Shown here: piece by piece, positions 49,151-62,400 of the stretch
Numbering within the stretch: the first letter of the stretch is position 1
Layout of the letters: each line of letters starts with the position of its first letter
Assembly: GCA_035041965.1 (NCBI GenBank)
Contig: JAPYMA010002492.1
Span: 62,001 to 126,000 of the forward strand
Length of the DNA stretch: 64,000 nucleotides
Source of the DNA: Anisakis pegreffii
Lineage: Eukaryota; Nematoda; Chromadorea; Rhabditida; Anisakidae
Direction: 5' to 3'
Position numbers and translations under genes: made by a program
Notes under the pieces: generated by a model
Database searches by the model: none
What the model was told of the DNA's origin: nothing
The model's input: only the letters and a program-made list of their open reading frames with translations

Positions 49151-52100
49151 CAAATAAAATGAATCAGCGCACATCATTTTCGTTATCTTCGTCCGTTTCC
49201 CAGCGAATATTTGCTATATTGTCAGATATCATTTCGAAAGTGTTCATTTCCTGCGTTTCACTGATCGTTCTTATTAGCCATTTAGTGTCTTTGATATGAT
49301 TGCGCTGAAATTCATACTACCAACCAACCGTCTTCTTCTCAACTAAGCAAATAAAAACATTATGATGCTAACGTCGAATCTTGACTAGCACATCAGAGTC
49401 CAAATAGCAATAGTTCCTGCTTGCATCTTATTGTTAACAGCTTCAATCGATGAAAAGTTTCGCAATTCCATTCTTCTTCTTCTATTCAAACGAGTGTCTC
49501 TTTGGGTTCTTCTTTTGCTGCTGCTTCTTCTTCACTGCATTTCATTTGTTTTCAATGTCGCGATTCTTCTAAGCAATGTGCCATTGTTGTCGTCGTCATC
49601 TTACAGCAATTCAATTGCAATAGCCACCGAAGAAGACGATACGATGATACTGAGAGTAAAGAAATTTAATTTGATTTAATGCTGTATGAATCGTTAATGG
49701 TATAGTGGTGTTGGAAACTATTCTGTTGGAAACTTTTCGAAAAATTTTCGCTATCAGCATTGACTTGGTGATAAATTCACGCTTATGATATGATAGCTGA
49801 TATGAATGGTTTAGTATATTTCTCGTCCGTACTTTTTAGTACTATCCATTTCGTTCGATTTTGATTTCAATTTTAACAATTTTAATATGGAGTTTTTTCT
49901 GATCAAGCGGTTTTTGGTGAATATGAGAACAAATATTGATAGTAACGATAGAGGCTACCTGATAAACCATGGAGATTGAAATATTTGAGCTGCTCGTGGT
50001 CACTGCTCACGAGTTTAGCAAAAGTTCTTCACTCTGTGCTCACCAAAAAAGTCAGTCTGTAGTTAATAGCTGCTGACTGCTCATAATGTGAGCACAATGT
50101 GCTCATTAGTTGCACATTGTGCTTTTAAATGCTCATGAATCGCCCGTTCACTTGAAAGCGAGTGAATGATATCTTTAATGGCTAAGCCAACGGAAATGGC
50201 AATGCGATTCAATGAGGTGACTGACGACTGCTTAAATACGGCAAAAACTATTCAATGAACAAAAAATGTTTTCAAACTGAACACAAACGATAGAGATTCA
50301 TTCTCGTCATGGATTTCTAAAACGTTTCTGAGCATAAATAAGTGCGTTTTTATCTCTCATTCAACTCGTGCACTTTTCATATCTCTGAGCATGCTCAACG
50401 ATGGATTCGTGAGCAACTCTTTTGCGGCTTCTATTCAACTCAGCCCACACCACTAAACGTCACACAGAAGTTGTTCGTCCACTGAGCTGAAAAATATTTC
50501 TCTTCGATCGTGGAACAACAATTAACTTTTTGTGGATGACGAGAGCAACCTCCTCCCGATGGGTATTCATGAAATTCAAATTCATATCATGAAATCAATT
50601 TTGTTTGCTTGAAAAAGTCTGTTTGGAAGTCATTTTCTTCAGTAAATAGTTTTGACCGTTTCCATGTTGTTCGATCAAAATCACAGCATCTAATAGTGAA
50701 TATTGCGCTCAATGATCCGCTCTCCTTATTTAACAGATTCGGAAATGAGCACTTCAGACGAACAGCGTGAAAACTTAACGAAAAAAACAATCGTTCTTTT
50801 GAAATGTGCTTTAAAAATCTATTGATTCATTCATATTTTATGTCCTATGCTTTATGCTCATAGCTTAAAGCACTGCTATGGGGACCCTACCAATCTATCA
50901 ATTCATTTTAAATGTATTCGTTCATTCGTCTTTAGAAAATCCATCTGAAGTAGTCTCCTTATGAAGTTTCAAACGGGCCATATTCAATTGCCTCAACTAT
51001 ATGTAAGGCACAAGCAGCATCACTCCCGTGGGTAATGAAAATTCAGTACGAACATATTACCCGAACTGACTTAATTCAATTTTTACAGACATTCACCACT
51101 TTTTCAGTGAAACTCTTTCAGTTTTACGGCACTGCATGGAGTGTTTCATAATTTCCTCTGATCTTATATCATCATGAATAGAACGAAAATGTTTAAGATA
51201 GTCAATCGCATGGAGAATTTCTCATTCATCCGATATAATTTTTATTTTCAGTCAATTATCTGCAGAACATTTTTTGTCCAGTGACGCGTTTCGTTCAATT
51301 CAATTCTACAATACGCATGCAATGAGCAGCATAAATAGTTTATTGTGTGTTGGTAGTGGTTTCTTGGGATTCAATTCGATTGCAATTTCGGATTCGATTA
51401 TTCTTTTCTTTTTCTCAAGCTGCCATCCTATTGACCGAATCAAAGAAGGAATACTATTCCGTGTATTCCTTGCGCATTTCTCAAAATTTCACTCCTGCAC
51501 TAAACGAAACCCTTCATCGTATGAAATCTAATATTAACTGGAAACCACGTAACCAACAAGATCCAAGTGATCAGTTTCCACCAGTAAGCCATCGTATGAA
51601 GAGTGCACTTTTAGCAAATTGAAAGCGGAAATCAGTTTCTATTCTGCAGACTCCATCCTAAATCAGAACAAGAAATGTAACCAGGACGACCACAGCTTTC
51701 TTAACTTCCTAATCTCCACCACTTAATCACCGTTGTTAATTTCCAAAGTGAAACGAAAAATCGCCCGTTTTCTTAATGCTTTCTTAAAACACCGATCTAC
51801 CATCATTTAGATTGCATCTAACGGACTTCAGACAGACGCAGTTGTGTGATATTTCATGGAGGTTTATATCCCATGGGGAGCAATCATGATTTTGAGAGGC
51901 GTTTTGTCTACTCAAAAGTGTTTATGTTTTGTTGTTTATTTTCGACATCCTAACAAGCGAGTTGAGATTGCTTCAAAATGCGTTTAAATAGTGGGCGCTA
52001 TAGGAGATAAACGGTGCATGAATGGATCATTCAGATGGGATTATTATCAGCAATACGTTGGCTTAGTTTGTCAATGATGTGTTGTTGAGATTGGAGCAAG

Positions 52101-55100
52101 AAATTGCGAAAACACTTTGAAAGGATTCAAGCGAGTCAGTCATCCACTTCATTCGTTCGACTTGATCACAACATTGGATAACGGCGAATGGCTTTGAATC
52201 ACTTCCACAAAGCGGCGCTTCACTGAACCTGCCTGGCGGACTCTGCTGATTTGAAAACAAAATCCTTTCACACAGATGGATCTCGCTTCATCCAGATCTA
52301 ATTGTGTGTGTGTTGTTTTTCTATTCGTTCCACTATGGTGATTTGATGTGATGATTGATGATGAGGAAAATTTAATTTTTGGTGTTTTGCTCGATAAAAA
52401 TGATAACTAATTGAACGCATGCATCTTTCTTGTCCACTGATTTCAATCTCAATGTGAAATTCTCCTGTTTCCTTGTTTTTGAGCGGATGTTTTGCTGAGA
52501 AGATGATTAGTTAAACCTCAGCTTGTTAGCTTATTTGTTCATCGATTCGATGTGTCGTGCGTTCACTTCTAGTGTGCAATCCATGTGGGTTGATTTATTG
52601 CAATTTTGAGATGTGAAACGTTTGACATTGGTTTCGTCATTAATCACTTTAACGTCTATCATGATGAAACACGCGAAAGATGAATTGGTTTGGAAAGAAA
52701 TTCGAATTGACGTCACCCTTCATTGTTCTTAGCCGTCATGAAGAGTGATATGACACTGTGTGTCACGAAAAATGTCAAGCTTTTGCAATCACCACAGATT
52801 GGAATTGTGTGCATTTTGGCGCTGTGTCCCGAGACTTCAAACCGAACAATCCCAATTCATGAATACTTAATTAGGCTTAAGCCAAATCGCAACCTGCAGC
52901 CTGACTGAAGCTCAATAACATCAACAACAATGGTATACCATTCGATTTTAGAATAGTGTACCAATAGCACTATCCGGTCGGATGCTCTACCACTGGATTA
53001 TCGCACAGATCTTTCAAGTCTTTCACGTCATCTGTTCGAAAACCGAATAGTCTATCATTATCAGCGATAATTCATTCACTTCAAGCAATCGAAATAGCAG
53101 TGTTGAATGTGGTGGCTGGTATTGTGCGAATTCATGCGAATTGAACTGAATTCAATGGAGTCGAAGGCTGCAATTTACAAAGACGTTCACATTCACAAAC
53201 TAATTTCATTGCTGCTGACTGCGTTTGGATATCAGAATCGATATTTTGTCCACGAAACGAACGACTGATTGAATGAGCGAATGAATGCTATCTTACGATG
53301 CTGGCTGTTGTATGCACGACGGATGAAGCGTGAATTGGGATACAATGAAAATTAAAACGAACGTCTATTGTTGTTGTATTCACAGCTTGCTTGCCAATTT
53401 CGAATGCTCCTCTCAATAGCGCTGCTGCACAATTATTCTGTTCTCATTTCATTTGATCCATCCATTAAAAAATGTACGTCTTACAACACTCATCTCCACT
53501 CTTTGTCGTCGTTTTTCCATCATACTCTTGGTCGTATCAGAATGGGATCTCACAATGTCGGTGCCATTTAGGGACCTGAACCGGTCCAAATCAAGCACCA
53601 AACGTTCCCAGTCTGCAATGCTTTCATAAGATCACTGTTACGACGATCATTGTTCAGTCGATATCAAATTTCAACTTCAGTAAGTGTGGAACTCCTCATG
53701 AACGCAGTCACACTTCATACGACAAATGTGATCTATAAATTTCTAGTAAGGGCAATTTATTTAGGAAATGGCTGGCTGGATTCGTCAACAGCTTATGGTG
53801 TCATATTTTTCGGAAGAATTTCGCAATTGCTTAAATTGGAATACGTTCCAAAGAAGTGTTTTATTTCGCCTTCTATTTCGAAACATGAACACCACAAAAA
53901 ATGCGAAAGAAAATTCGTCATTTCAAGATAAACTTCATTGTTAGTCAGTTAAGATGCAGTGTGATATATATGGCCAGGCAAGACTTGGTACATTTCTTCT
54001 TTTGCATTTGCTAAACTCATTCATTTCAAATCTTCAATGCTGTCCACTTCTTTTTTTTTTTGCAATGATTGCTATGTGCGCATTGATACAGTGTTAGCAA
54101 TTGAACAGCAATCAAACGTCTTTCCATAGTTCAGCGCATTTATTCAACGTGGTGGTGATATATACTTACCAGTTTATTGCAATGCCTAAGGATGTGATGC
54201 ATCGTGGATACTTTTGAGAAAAGATGTGATTTCATTGTGACCATTTTTCTGAAAGCTATTCTTTTGATTTTCCAAATTTTCAGAAATTCACTCAATCGTA
54301 AGCTTGAAATGGAATCTGCAATTCGTATGACTTTAGGTTTTGAGCAATTCGTTGCTCTTCCAGTTAGTAACATCACTGTCAATCAAACTGAGTGTCAAGC
54401 TTGATGTCAAGAGCTTTCATGATCCAATCTAACCGAACAGAATAACCATCGTACGAAAAAATTTCACAACTGCCAATGTTTGCACACCTGAGATTACGTC
54501 GCTATTAATGCGAACGACACATATCTCAAATATTTTATTTAGCTGTTGACTGCGTCATATTCCGATAAATATATCCCACAATCAATACTGCTTAATTGTT
54601 ATTCGGTGGCATTGTAATGATAAACGATGCTCTTGAATGTTTGCGTGTCATCCAAGCCGTTACATGAGTTCATGCCAAATCAGCTTATGCAATGAAAGCT
54701 TTCATATTTGGCCTAAAAATCGGTCGAGCGGAAGGTCATTACTGCTGAAAGTTGTTTACTGGATTCATATCTGTTAGCTTGATTCATTACGAATGCATTA
54801 CTTTATAAAATTGCTAGTAATATTGACGAGTTTTCTTAAAAACAATTTCTTTGTTTTCTTTCTAATACATTTCAACTATACGTTGTTCAGTGTTACTCTC
54901 CTGAAAGATATCTCAAAAGTACAAAGTCAGAGGCGTCAAAGTCTCCGTATGCACTCATATTTCACAATCTAATAATAGTAAAAGCAGTTCGTCATTTCCG
55001 AAATTCCACTCACCGTAGTCATCGAATGTCATGCCATCGCTTATTATAAACACCGAATTCAAATAGCCATCATCATATTCGAGCCTAGTCTCATCTCATT

Positions 55101-56787
55101 ATATGCTTCAAATTTTCTGAATTTGTTGCTCAAAAGATTTTTTGTATGAGAGCAGAATTTTTCAGATAATGAACGGCTTGAACAGGATCAGCATGTTCAA
55201 TTTATCTGCCCGATTGATAAATGTTACTCTTAGGTAGTGTGATATAGACGATATTTTCGTAACGTTTCATTGGATGGAACTCACGCAGAGTGGCTCATTT
55301 CATTTACAGTGGATGTTTATAATTTGAAAAAAAAGAAACTTTTTCATCAACATTTTCTGTCCCGGTCGACTGATTTCTTTGAATGTATCGGCCAACAGAT
55401 TCCTTCAAAATCCAAACTCTTGCAGTTCGGCTGGACCGACAGCCAGAATTTTAGTGATCCTTACAATAAGTTGTCGTCGATCACTTGTTTATTCATAAGA
55501 TCAAATCGTAAAGGTGCTGGAATTGATTTGATGTGTATAAATGTTCGATTTAGAATCGAGCAAGCGTGAAAATCATCAGAAGCTTATTAGAATCAGGTGA
55601 ATTATGTCAACAATGATTTCTCTGAATTTATGATTTCAAAGTTCGAAAGCAAAAAAATACATTAGCATTACAATTCGAGAACGACAACAAAACAATCAAT
55701 CAAGTGTTGCTCAGTTATTCATTCTTATCCGTATTTTTTATGGAGATTTCAATTTATTCTTCTCTTCGAGGAATTCAATGCATTCTTGGTTTGGAATTGT
55801 CAATCTCTGATTTCCGCTCACACATTTTCTGTGGAAGCAATTGTTGTTCGACGTGAATGATCCATAGGTTTTCGGTGAAATTGACTTAAAATTGTTAAAT
55901 TTTTCAAGAATAATCACCGTTTGTTCAGTATTTGTTATTAAATGCTCAGTGGATCTTAAGTGATGCCTGGTGATGATGCCTTTAACTTTTTACTGCCAAC
56001 TTTATGATAGATTATTTTCGTTCATTTCGCACCATTATTAATCACTTCTACGATATCTTCGTATGATTTATGTTAGTCATTTTTTGGCTGCTGTTGATTT
56101 AGCTGATCGTCATGAGGGGTAAACGGGGAGCCAGAAAAACATCCTCATGGCGATATCGTCAGTTCAAACGAGAACGATTGCTTTGAAATCGCATAGAGAT
56201 TCCGAAATTCCTTTTCATTTGTACGATTTCTTGCCTTTTACACTATCCGTTGTCGTAAAGAAACTGAAATTTCTTTCATTGTCTTCATTGTTTATGAGCA
56301 AAACCCTCCGGAATCTCCAAAACATTATAGCGATGTTAAGAACAGATCATGATATAGTCGAAATCATAGGTATGTTCGTATTTGCCAACTGGATTTTGTT
56401 TTGGAATAGATTTGAGCGATTCCTTGTGAAATGAAAGCTCCCTCTGGAAATCATGCATAAGATCGAGTGAATGCGATTGGTCTGTTGTCATTAAAAATGC
56501 ATTAAGAACACTAATTGTACGGAATTCTTACTCAAAATGACATACATACATCACTCTATATTTGTCATCGCCATATCGTCATTAACGGAAGTAATTTGTC
56601 GTTCCGATAAGCGTTCTGTGACATCAATTATGATGTTATTTCAGCGATGATCTAGTATCTGTATTTGTTGCTGTTGCTAAAAGATATTCACCTCAACATT
56701 CACTCGCAACAAAGTACTCAGCCTCAAAGAAATTAATCCTCCTTCATGACAAAGTGCAATAAAATTATTGTGAATCGGTGAGAAATT

Positions 56788-56862
56788 ATTTTTTTGGGAA
56801 TGAAAATTTTTGGGAATTTTTGGGAATGATGAAATTTGGGAATGAAATTTTTTTGGGAATGA
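56788..56862. repeat. Imperfect GGGAAT/poly-T tandem repeat
   Basis: Five copies of GGGAAT separated by T-rich and GAAA-rich spacers within about 75 bp, probably replication slippage in non-coding DNA. Confidence 0.7.
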
Positions 56863-57510
56863 AACTAAACGTAAAATTTAATCAGTTTCCTTGTGATGTC
56901 TTGAAGACATTCGAAAAATTTGGAATAATTGAACAGACGAACGTGTTCTATTGGATTGGCAAGAGAAAATTAAGTGAAAAGTTTAGTTTGTGTTCAGTTG
57001 TTCTAAGCAAATCCTTATGAGACAAATGGATGCGTTTTCCTATTCAAAACGAACCGAAAAAAATGAGACTAAAAAATCTCAAATAGATCATGTTAGCGAA
57101 CGACATGCAGAAAATTGTTTCATGGTTGTTTGAAGCGTATGTGTGGACGGAATTTCAATGAGTTTGGGGATTAGATGAGGAAACAATGAGGGACTGAACG
57201 TTAGCAAAACTTGAAATGCAATAAGGGAATAACTTCAAAACTATCACCACGATTGCAATTTCGATAACTTATAAAAACAAGTAAAGGCTGGTTGGTGATA
57301 TACCATCCGTATCCATGCATACCATGCAACACGTCCAAGTCTTCTATTCACACTATCTGCTGGATATTTGAGAAGAAAGCACGATTTGAACATTAATTAG
57401 AGACAATTGAAAATGATGAAATTTCACTGTGACTGGATCATCACTTGGTGCTATTCAGAGGAAATACGTTAGTGAGCTCAATCGTATCTTTGCTTTTTAT
57501 AATTGATAGG

Positions 57511-57551
57511 TTCCCGAAGTTGGAACGAGATGCGGAGAAGAAATGTCAACG
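57511..57551 (+). other. Isolated exon-like segment
   Basis: A 41-nt segment between an acceptor (TTGATAG) and a good donor (GTAAGC), open in the frame FPKLERDAEKKCQ, with charged helical character. No partner exons were found nearby. It could be an internal exon of a gene with long introns, an alternative exon, or chance. Confidence 0.2.
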
Positions 57552-59382
57552 TAAGCTATCGTCGAATCTACGATAGAAATTCGTTCATAGTAATTGTTAA
57601 CAAATGCAAAATTCGATGTTCAGTGCACACATTGTAATGAATGTTTCATTAGTCCATTCATTTGAGCAGTAATAATCGCATTCAAAGGATTCATTTGGCT
57701 TAGGCTTACTTAATGCCATATTGCTTAATAATTCAGTGAAAATGGACGTTTTCGTTTGAAGTTAAATTGATTAACGCCTGTCAATGCACAGCTATCCATG
57801 TTTCCACCGTGCATGCTACGTATCTTCCGTTGTAAGCAATGATCGATTAGAATATTTCTAGATGTCCGGAAAAATGTTACGAATGAAAATTTTCGAGAGA
57901 GCAAAAGCATATATTGTATGTGATCAATCAGTTTGAGAGGGATTTTTAGAGTTCAACTCATGCAAATTTGGTACGGTTCTAGAGCTTCCAAGTCTGAAAG
58001 CTGCTTCGAAGCAGATAAGTTTAGTCAGGCCTAGAAAATGTGGCCGTCATCATCATAAAGAATCACTGAGAAGCACTCCATCCGACGGACGTTTCAAGCA
58101 GTTTCTGATATCACATTCTGTGCAGTGGACAGTTGAATAAATATTATTTGTCGATTGGGTGAACACTTTAAAACAGAGAGAGAGAGCAAAAGCTAAGATC
58201 TGTGAAGCTGGAAAGCTCTCTAAATCTCCTTATAATAAGATTTTCAAGTGTTCCAATAGTACGATTATATCGTTTTTGCGTAATTTATTTCGTGCCTTTC
58301 AAGAGACCGCTGACTACATCCTACTGTCAAATTGTATATTTTAGCGTAAAATCTTGACTTATGGGTTTGAACTTACCTTAAGAATATCAACATTTGACTT
58401 GACTGTTTCTCTTTCTTCCCTGCCAACCAAATGAGTAGATAATGAAATTCTGGCGAATGCATGTGTCCGAAAGCCAAACGTATCATCGATCAGAACAGTT
58501 TAGAAGGTTATCTTCGGTTGTGGATAATTCTGTCGATTATTCAATAGAAGATGCAATTGACAGCAGTGATCAATCAAATGCTATACGAAGAATGCGGAGA
58601 GTAGAAAAAGGCCTCGTACATTTCATAGGCGTTCTCGTATTAATAGACACTCGAAAATTATGCGCATTCTCGTCTCTTGCTTAATTTATTAGCCGTCGAC
58701 ATTGGCTTAACATAATCTATTAGCGTAAATTTTTCCATGCACATATGGCTATAGAGAAATGGCACATGAAGAAAACATTTATTGAAAGTGTTGAGCTGTT
58801 TAATGAATCTCTTTGCATTCATCATGTAGTTGTTATAATTGCAAATGCTAATGTTCTAGTCGATCTGGAGCGAAAATTTTAAAAAATTTCCGACATTTTG
58901 AACACTGATTTGAGGGAGCGTCGTGATTACAGCGATACAAATACGATTTTCACGACTACAGGACAAAATGATTTTGAGATCGTTTGTGAACACCGATGAT
59001 AAATCGTTTGTTTTTTCTCAGTTTTTGCAGTTAGATGAGCAGAACTAAATGCATTGTCAAATCGAGCATTTGCTTTGCAAATCCTTTTAACTCGTATAAT
59101 TTTCTGGCTTCCGAGCATCCATATGAATCTAAACAAGCACTTTACTTGTGTATTAGATTGAATGTTGTCACAATATGGTGATAAGTTCCGTTCGCGAATA
59201 AAAAAGTTTTCACTGGATCATTGGTGTGTATGAGAGATTCATTCGTGTTGTTGTTCGTGTCGATAATTGAATCTGTGAACGCGTCAATCTTGATTAAAAA
59301 TTAACGAAAACGCAATAATGTTCAACAATTACAGCAACGTACGCGCCCTTAAGGCGGCCGTATAATTCGAAGAGAGCTAAAA

Positions 59383-59454
59383 ATGGCAGCTAACGGAGAC
59401 ATACCGGAATCGCTCGAAGAGATCAATCTGAAAATGAACGCAACCACAGATGAG
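59383..59454 (+). CDS. ric-4: SNAP-25 (ric-4) first coding exon, partial gene
   Basis: 72 bases, 24 codons, MAANGDIPESLEEINLKM followed by NATTDE, ending at a phase-0 donor (GAG then GTTAGC). This closely matches the N-terminus of C. elegans RIC-4 as I recall it (IPEGLEAINLKMNATTDD), including the position where the next part (SLESTRRML) begins. SNAP-25 is the plasma-membrane Qbc SNARE that, with syntaxin and synaptobrevin, drives synaptic vesicle fusion. Later exons, with the rest of the first SNARE helix, the palmitoylated Cys cluster and the second SNARE motif, are not in the remaining 4.5 kb, so the first coding intron exceeds 4.5 kb. The ATG is preceded by an A-rich GCTAAAA context and, further up, a short GC-rich stretch (59341-59360). 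A SNAP-25 paralogue is possible. Confidence 0.8.
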
Positions 59455-62400
59455 GTTAGCCTTCAGTACTTCAGAAACTATTTCGAAACCATTCAGAATG
59501 CTATCAGTAAAGAATTGTAGCTGCGGACAATTGAATTGAGCGTTTAATCACGAAGAAGTACCTAGAACGTCCAGGACTGTGCACTCAACTCGTAACTGGG
59601 ATGTGCCTCTAGATCTTACTATGTTTCTGAGGTTTCTACCTCAACGTCTAGGCTTTGATCAACGTCGAAACCCTATCACTGTGTTCCAAACCCTATCACC
59701 GTACTATGATGTTTTCATTGGAAAATGTGCATTTGAAAGAAAAATGTTGATTTTGAGGAAATGAGCTTGAATATCAGTTCAATAATACCGTCTAATCATA
59801 GACATGGTTTTTAATCTACTCAAAATTGCCTGCCAAATGAACAAGAAAATCCACTCAAGCGAAAAAATGCTGATTTGGTGTAGTCACAAGAATTTTTCCG
59901 TAGCTCATAATGCATCACCAATGCATAGTCCAACATTCTGCATTCGCCGAAAAATTACACTCAACATTATGTTCCTGATGTTTACGATTGGATGACCATC
60001 GGAAAGAAATGATTGCCTCTGAAAACAAAAACAGGAGAAATTTTAGTGATTTATTCGGATTTGATGATGCGAACAAATGCTTAATGATTGTTGCGTTATG
60101 CAAATCAAATGAGGTGAACAATAAATCACTCGTCTTAATAATAATTGTTATGGTAATGAGCTACGGTGCTTAAAGTGCTTAAAGTGTGCCGAAAGCTTGT
60201 CGCCGACGAGCAAAGAGCTTGTCGACTGGGTGTGTTTGTGTGTGTGTGTGATCATGCCTCGAATTATATTCGCTATGTTAATGGAGCGATAATCGTTGTG
60301 CTTTGCGCATTCGTCTAACGAACCAATACGTCACCCAAATAGCCCTTACATACACATCGAATGCAGCAACAGCAGCAGCAGCAGCAGCAGCAACATCATC
60401 AAATACCCTTTGCCTGACGGTTTTCATTCACGAATCATCACATTTGACTTCGGCCTAATTCACTGGCAAACGACCGAGCGACAGACCGACCATCATCCAT
60501 CTCATCCATTCATTTTGTTTAGTGCAACTTGAAGATGCTGCAAATGCAACTGAACTTGACGCTTCAAGCGCATCACCAACTATAAATAATTTCACCTTAT
60601 CAAATTTCATTTTTTCAAATTTGCCGAATATTTCCATCAATATCAATGAACAGCTCTCAATTGAATGTCTCGTTCAGCACAAGCATCATGCAAACGGAAC
60701 AATTGGCATGGCTTGAATTGGCTTGATCGAGTTTGTCAAGTGATCGTTATGTTTCGCCGTTGTTCCCCATTTCGAAACGTTATTTTCATTTTTACACTCA
60801 ATCACTGGTCATTTTCAGTTTCAAAGCCACGTTTGATAAACCTGGGTAACCTCCCTCCTAGAATTGATCATCCATTCGAACTGAGCTGACGGTTTTGACA
60901 GATTCTCTTAGTTTCACTAGAACTAATTAGCGGTCAGCACTGAAAATGACTACGGCGCTTCTACGTGCCGAACTTGCGATGTGGGAGGACTGAGTAGCTT
61001 ATTTTGATTTCAGAACGAAATCAGGATGGAACATCATGAATTTTGAATGAAACTTACCGTATCGTATCGTCTCTATCGCTCAAGTCTTTCGACAATCGTT
61101 CACAACCTCATAGATCGAACAATTTTGATAGCAATGACTCCAAATCGAACCTAGTCATGGGCAACCTCATCACTGAATCTTATCAACTAATAATCACTTA
61201 ATTCCAACTTAAAAATTGATTGATCGTGCTCATGCAAAGCTTTTATTCGCATCATTTATTTTGTGGATCGCACGTGACTGTTCAGTTTAACATTTGTCAA
61301 AAAATGAACCATGCACGGCATATGACAATAATATGACGTTTTGTATGTTCACGAAAATTTTTTTGGCGGAGAAGTGGGTGTAAAATTGCTTAACATGACG
61401 AAATAATCACATCTCCGCACACATAATTTCACCTGACCACACCGTAATCTAGCAGGCAAATTCGTGACCCATCACATGTTCTCAGCGCAGATTTATGTCA
61501 GCAATTACAACTCGTTGATAAAGCCTTTCAAAAATCGCTTCATAACGTTTCCAAATTGCTCATGTCGTTCGTTCCTGACATCAGAATAGATTTGCTTGCC
61601 TTAACGATACTGTGTTCAACACGACCACTCTCCTATCGGATAATGAATTCTTATCAGCGAATATGTGAGCGCTGATAGCGATATGTTATCCAATAACAGA
61701 GCTTTGCTGATCACTTGTAAGGTTTTAGAACTGGAATTTTTCTTAGAAGCCTTGTTAATTGCGTTTGAGAACCGGAAGAAGACTTGAAATCGCAATAGAT
61801 CTTATTTTTCCACACATGTCACTCGTTAATGAATGTTTTTCTTCGAGCATTTATTGATTTTGCATCACTTCAGTTGTCATCTATCTTCTGATGTGTAGTA
61901 GGCTCAACGAAATGCAGAAAACTCACTCCAATTACTTTTACAAATTACTTTACTTCTGAAAAATATTCCAGAGAACAGTTTCAAAAAGTTTGAAACCTAT
62001 TTTCATAAGATTTTGTGCAAAAATTATCATTTTGCTGACTGAATTTATTGTTAGCAATACAGCGAAATCCCACTGGAAGTAGTGAACGGATTTGTGTAAC
62101 TTAAAGTAATTTGAATAATCATTATCATTTTCATATTGCAAGGGTTCGAGGGAGAGTGGTATTATCCCTGATTCCATTTCTAAACTGTCATAATCGATTA
62201 TTTCTTATCTTTTGTTATCTCTACCTCAGTGGTATGGCTCAGCTTAACTTCAGTCGTATTCAACTATTGCTATGCCAGGATCACATTCTAGTTTAGTCCC
62301 GCTGCAAGGCAATAATGCATTCATTACGTTACGATTGTATACGCATGTGTTTCAATAAATCTATCATGACAATGAGGCACAACAACAACACCATGCAAAG

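Larger units (their letters stand above)
46794..59382. other. 12.6-kb stretch with no convincing gene
   Basis: No set of exons with consistent phases was found on either strand. Points of interest are a GC-richer island at 49058-49150, a 41-nt exon-like segment at 57511-57551 and a GGGAAT tandem repeat at 56788-56862. Other open frames (for example 51347-51622, 55270-55569, 56147-56434) start at non-ATG codons or look like random AT-rich frames. Given the neuronal SNAP-25 exon at its right edge, much of this may be upstream regulatory sequence or introns of 5' UTR exons of that gene; this is inference. Confidence 0.4.

Noticed and set aside
51347..51622. A 91-codon plus-strand frame
   Set aside because: It starts at a non-ATG codon, its sequence resembles no family, and no splice partners were found.
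52955..53025. tRNA-like sequence on the minus strand (CAGTGGTAGAGCATCCGACC)
   Set aside because: It resembles a D arm and part of an anticodon arm, but there is no T arm or pairing acceptor stem, so at most a decayed tRNA fragment.
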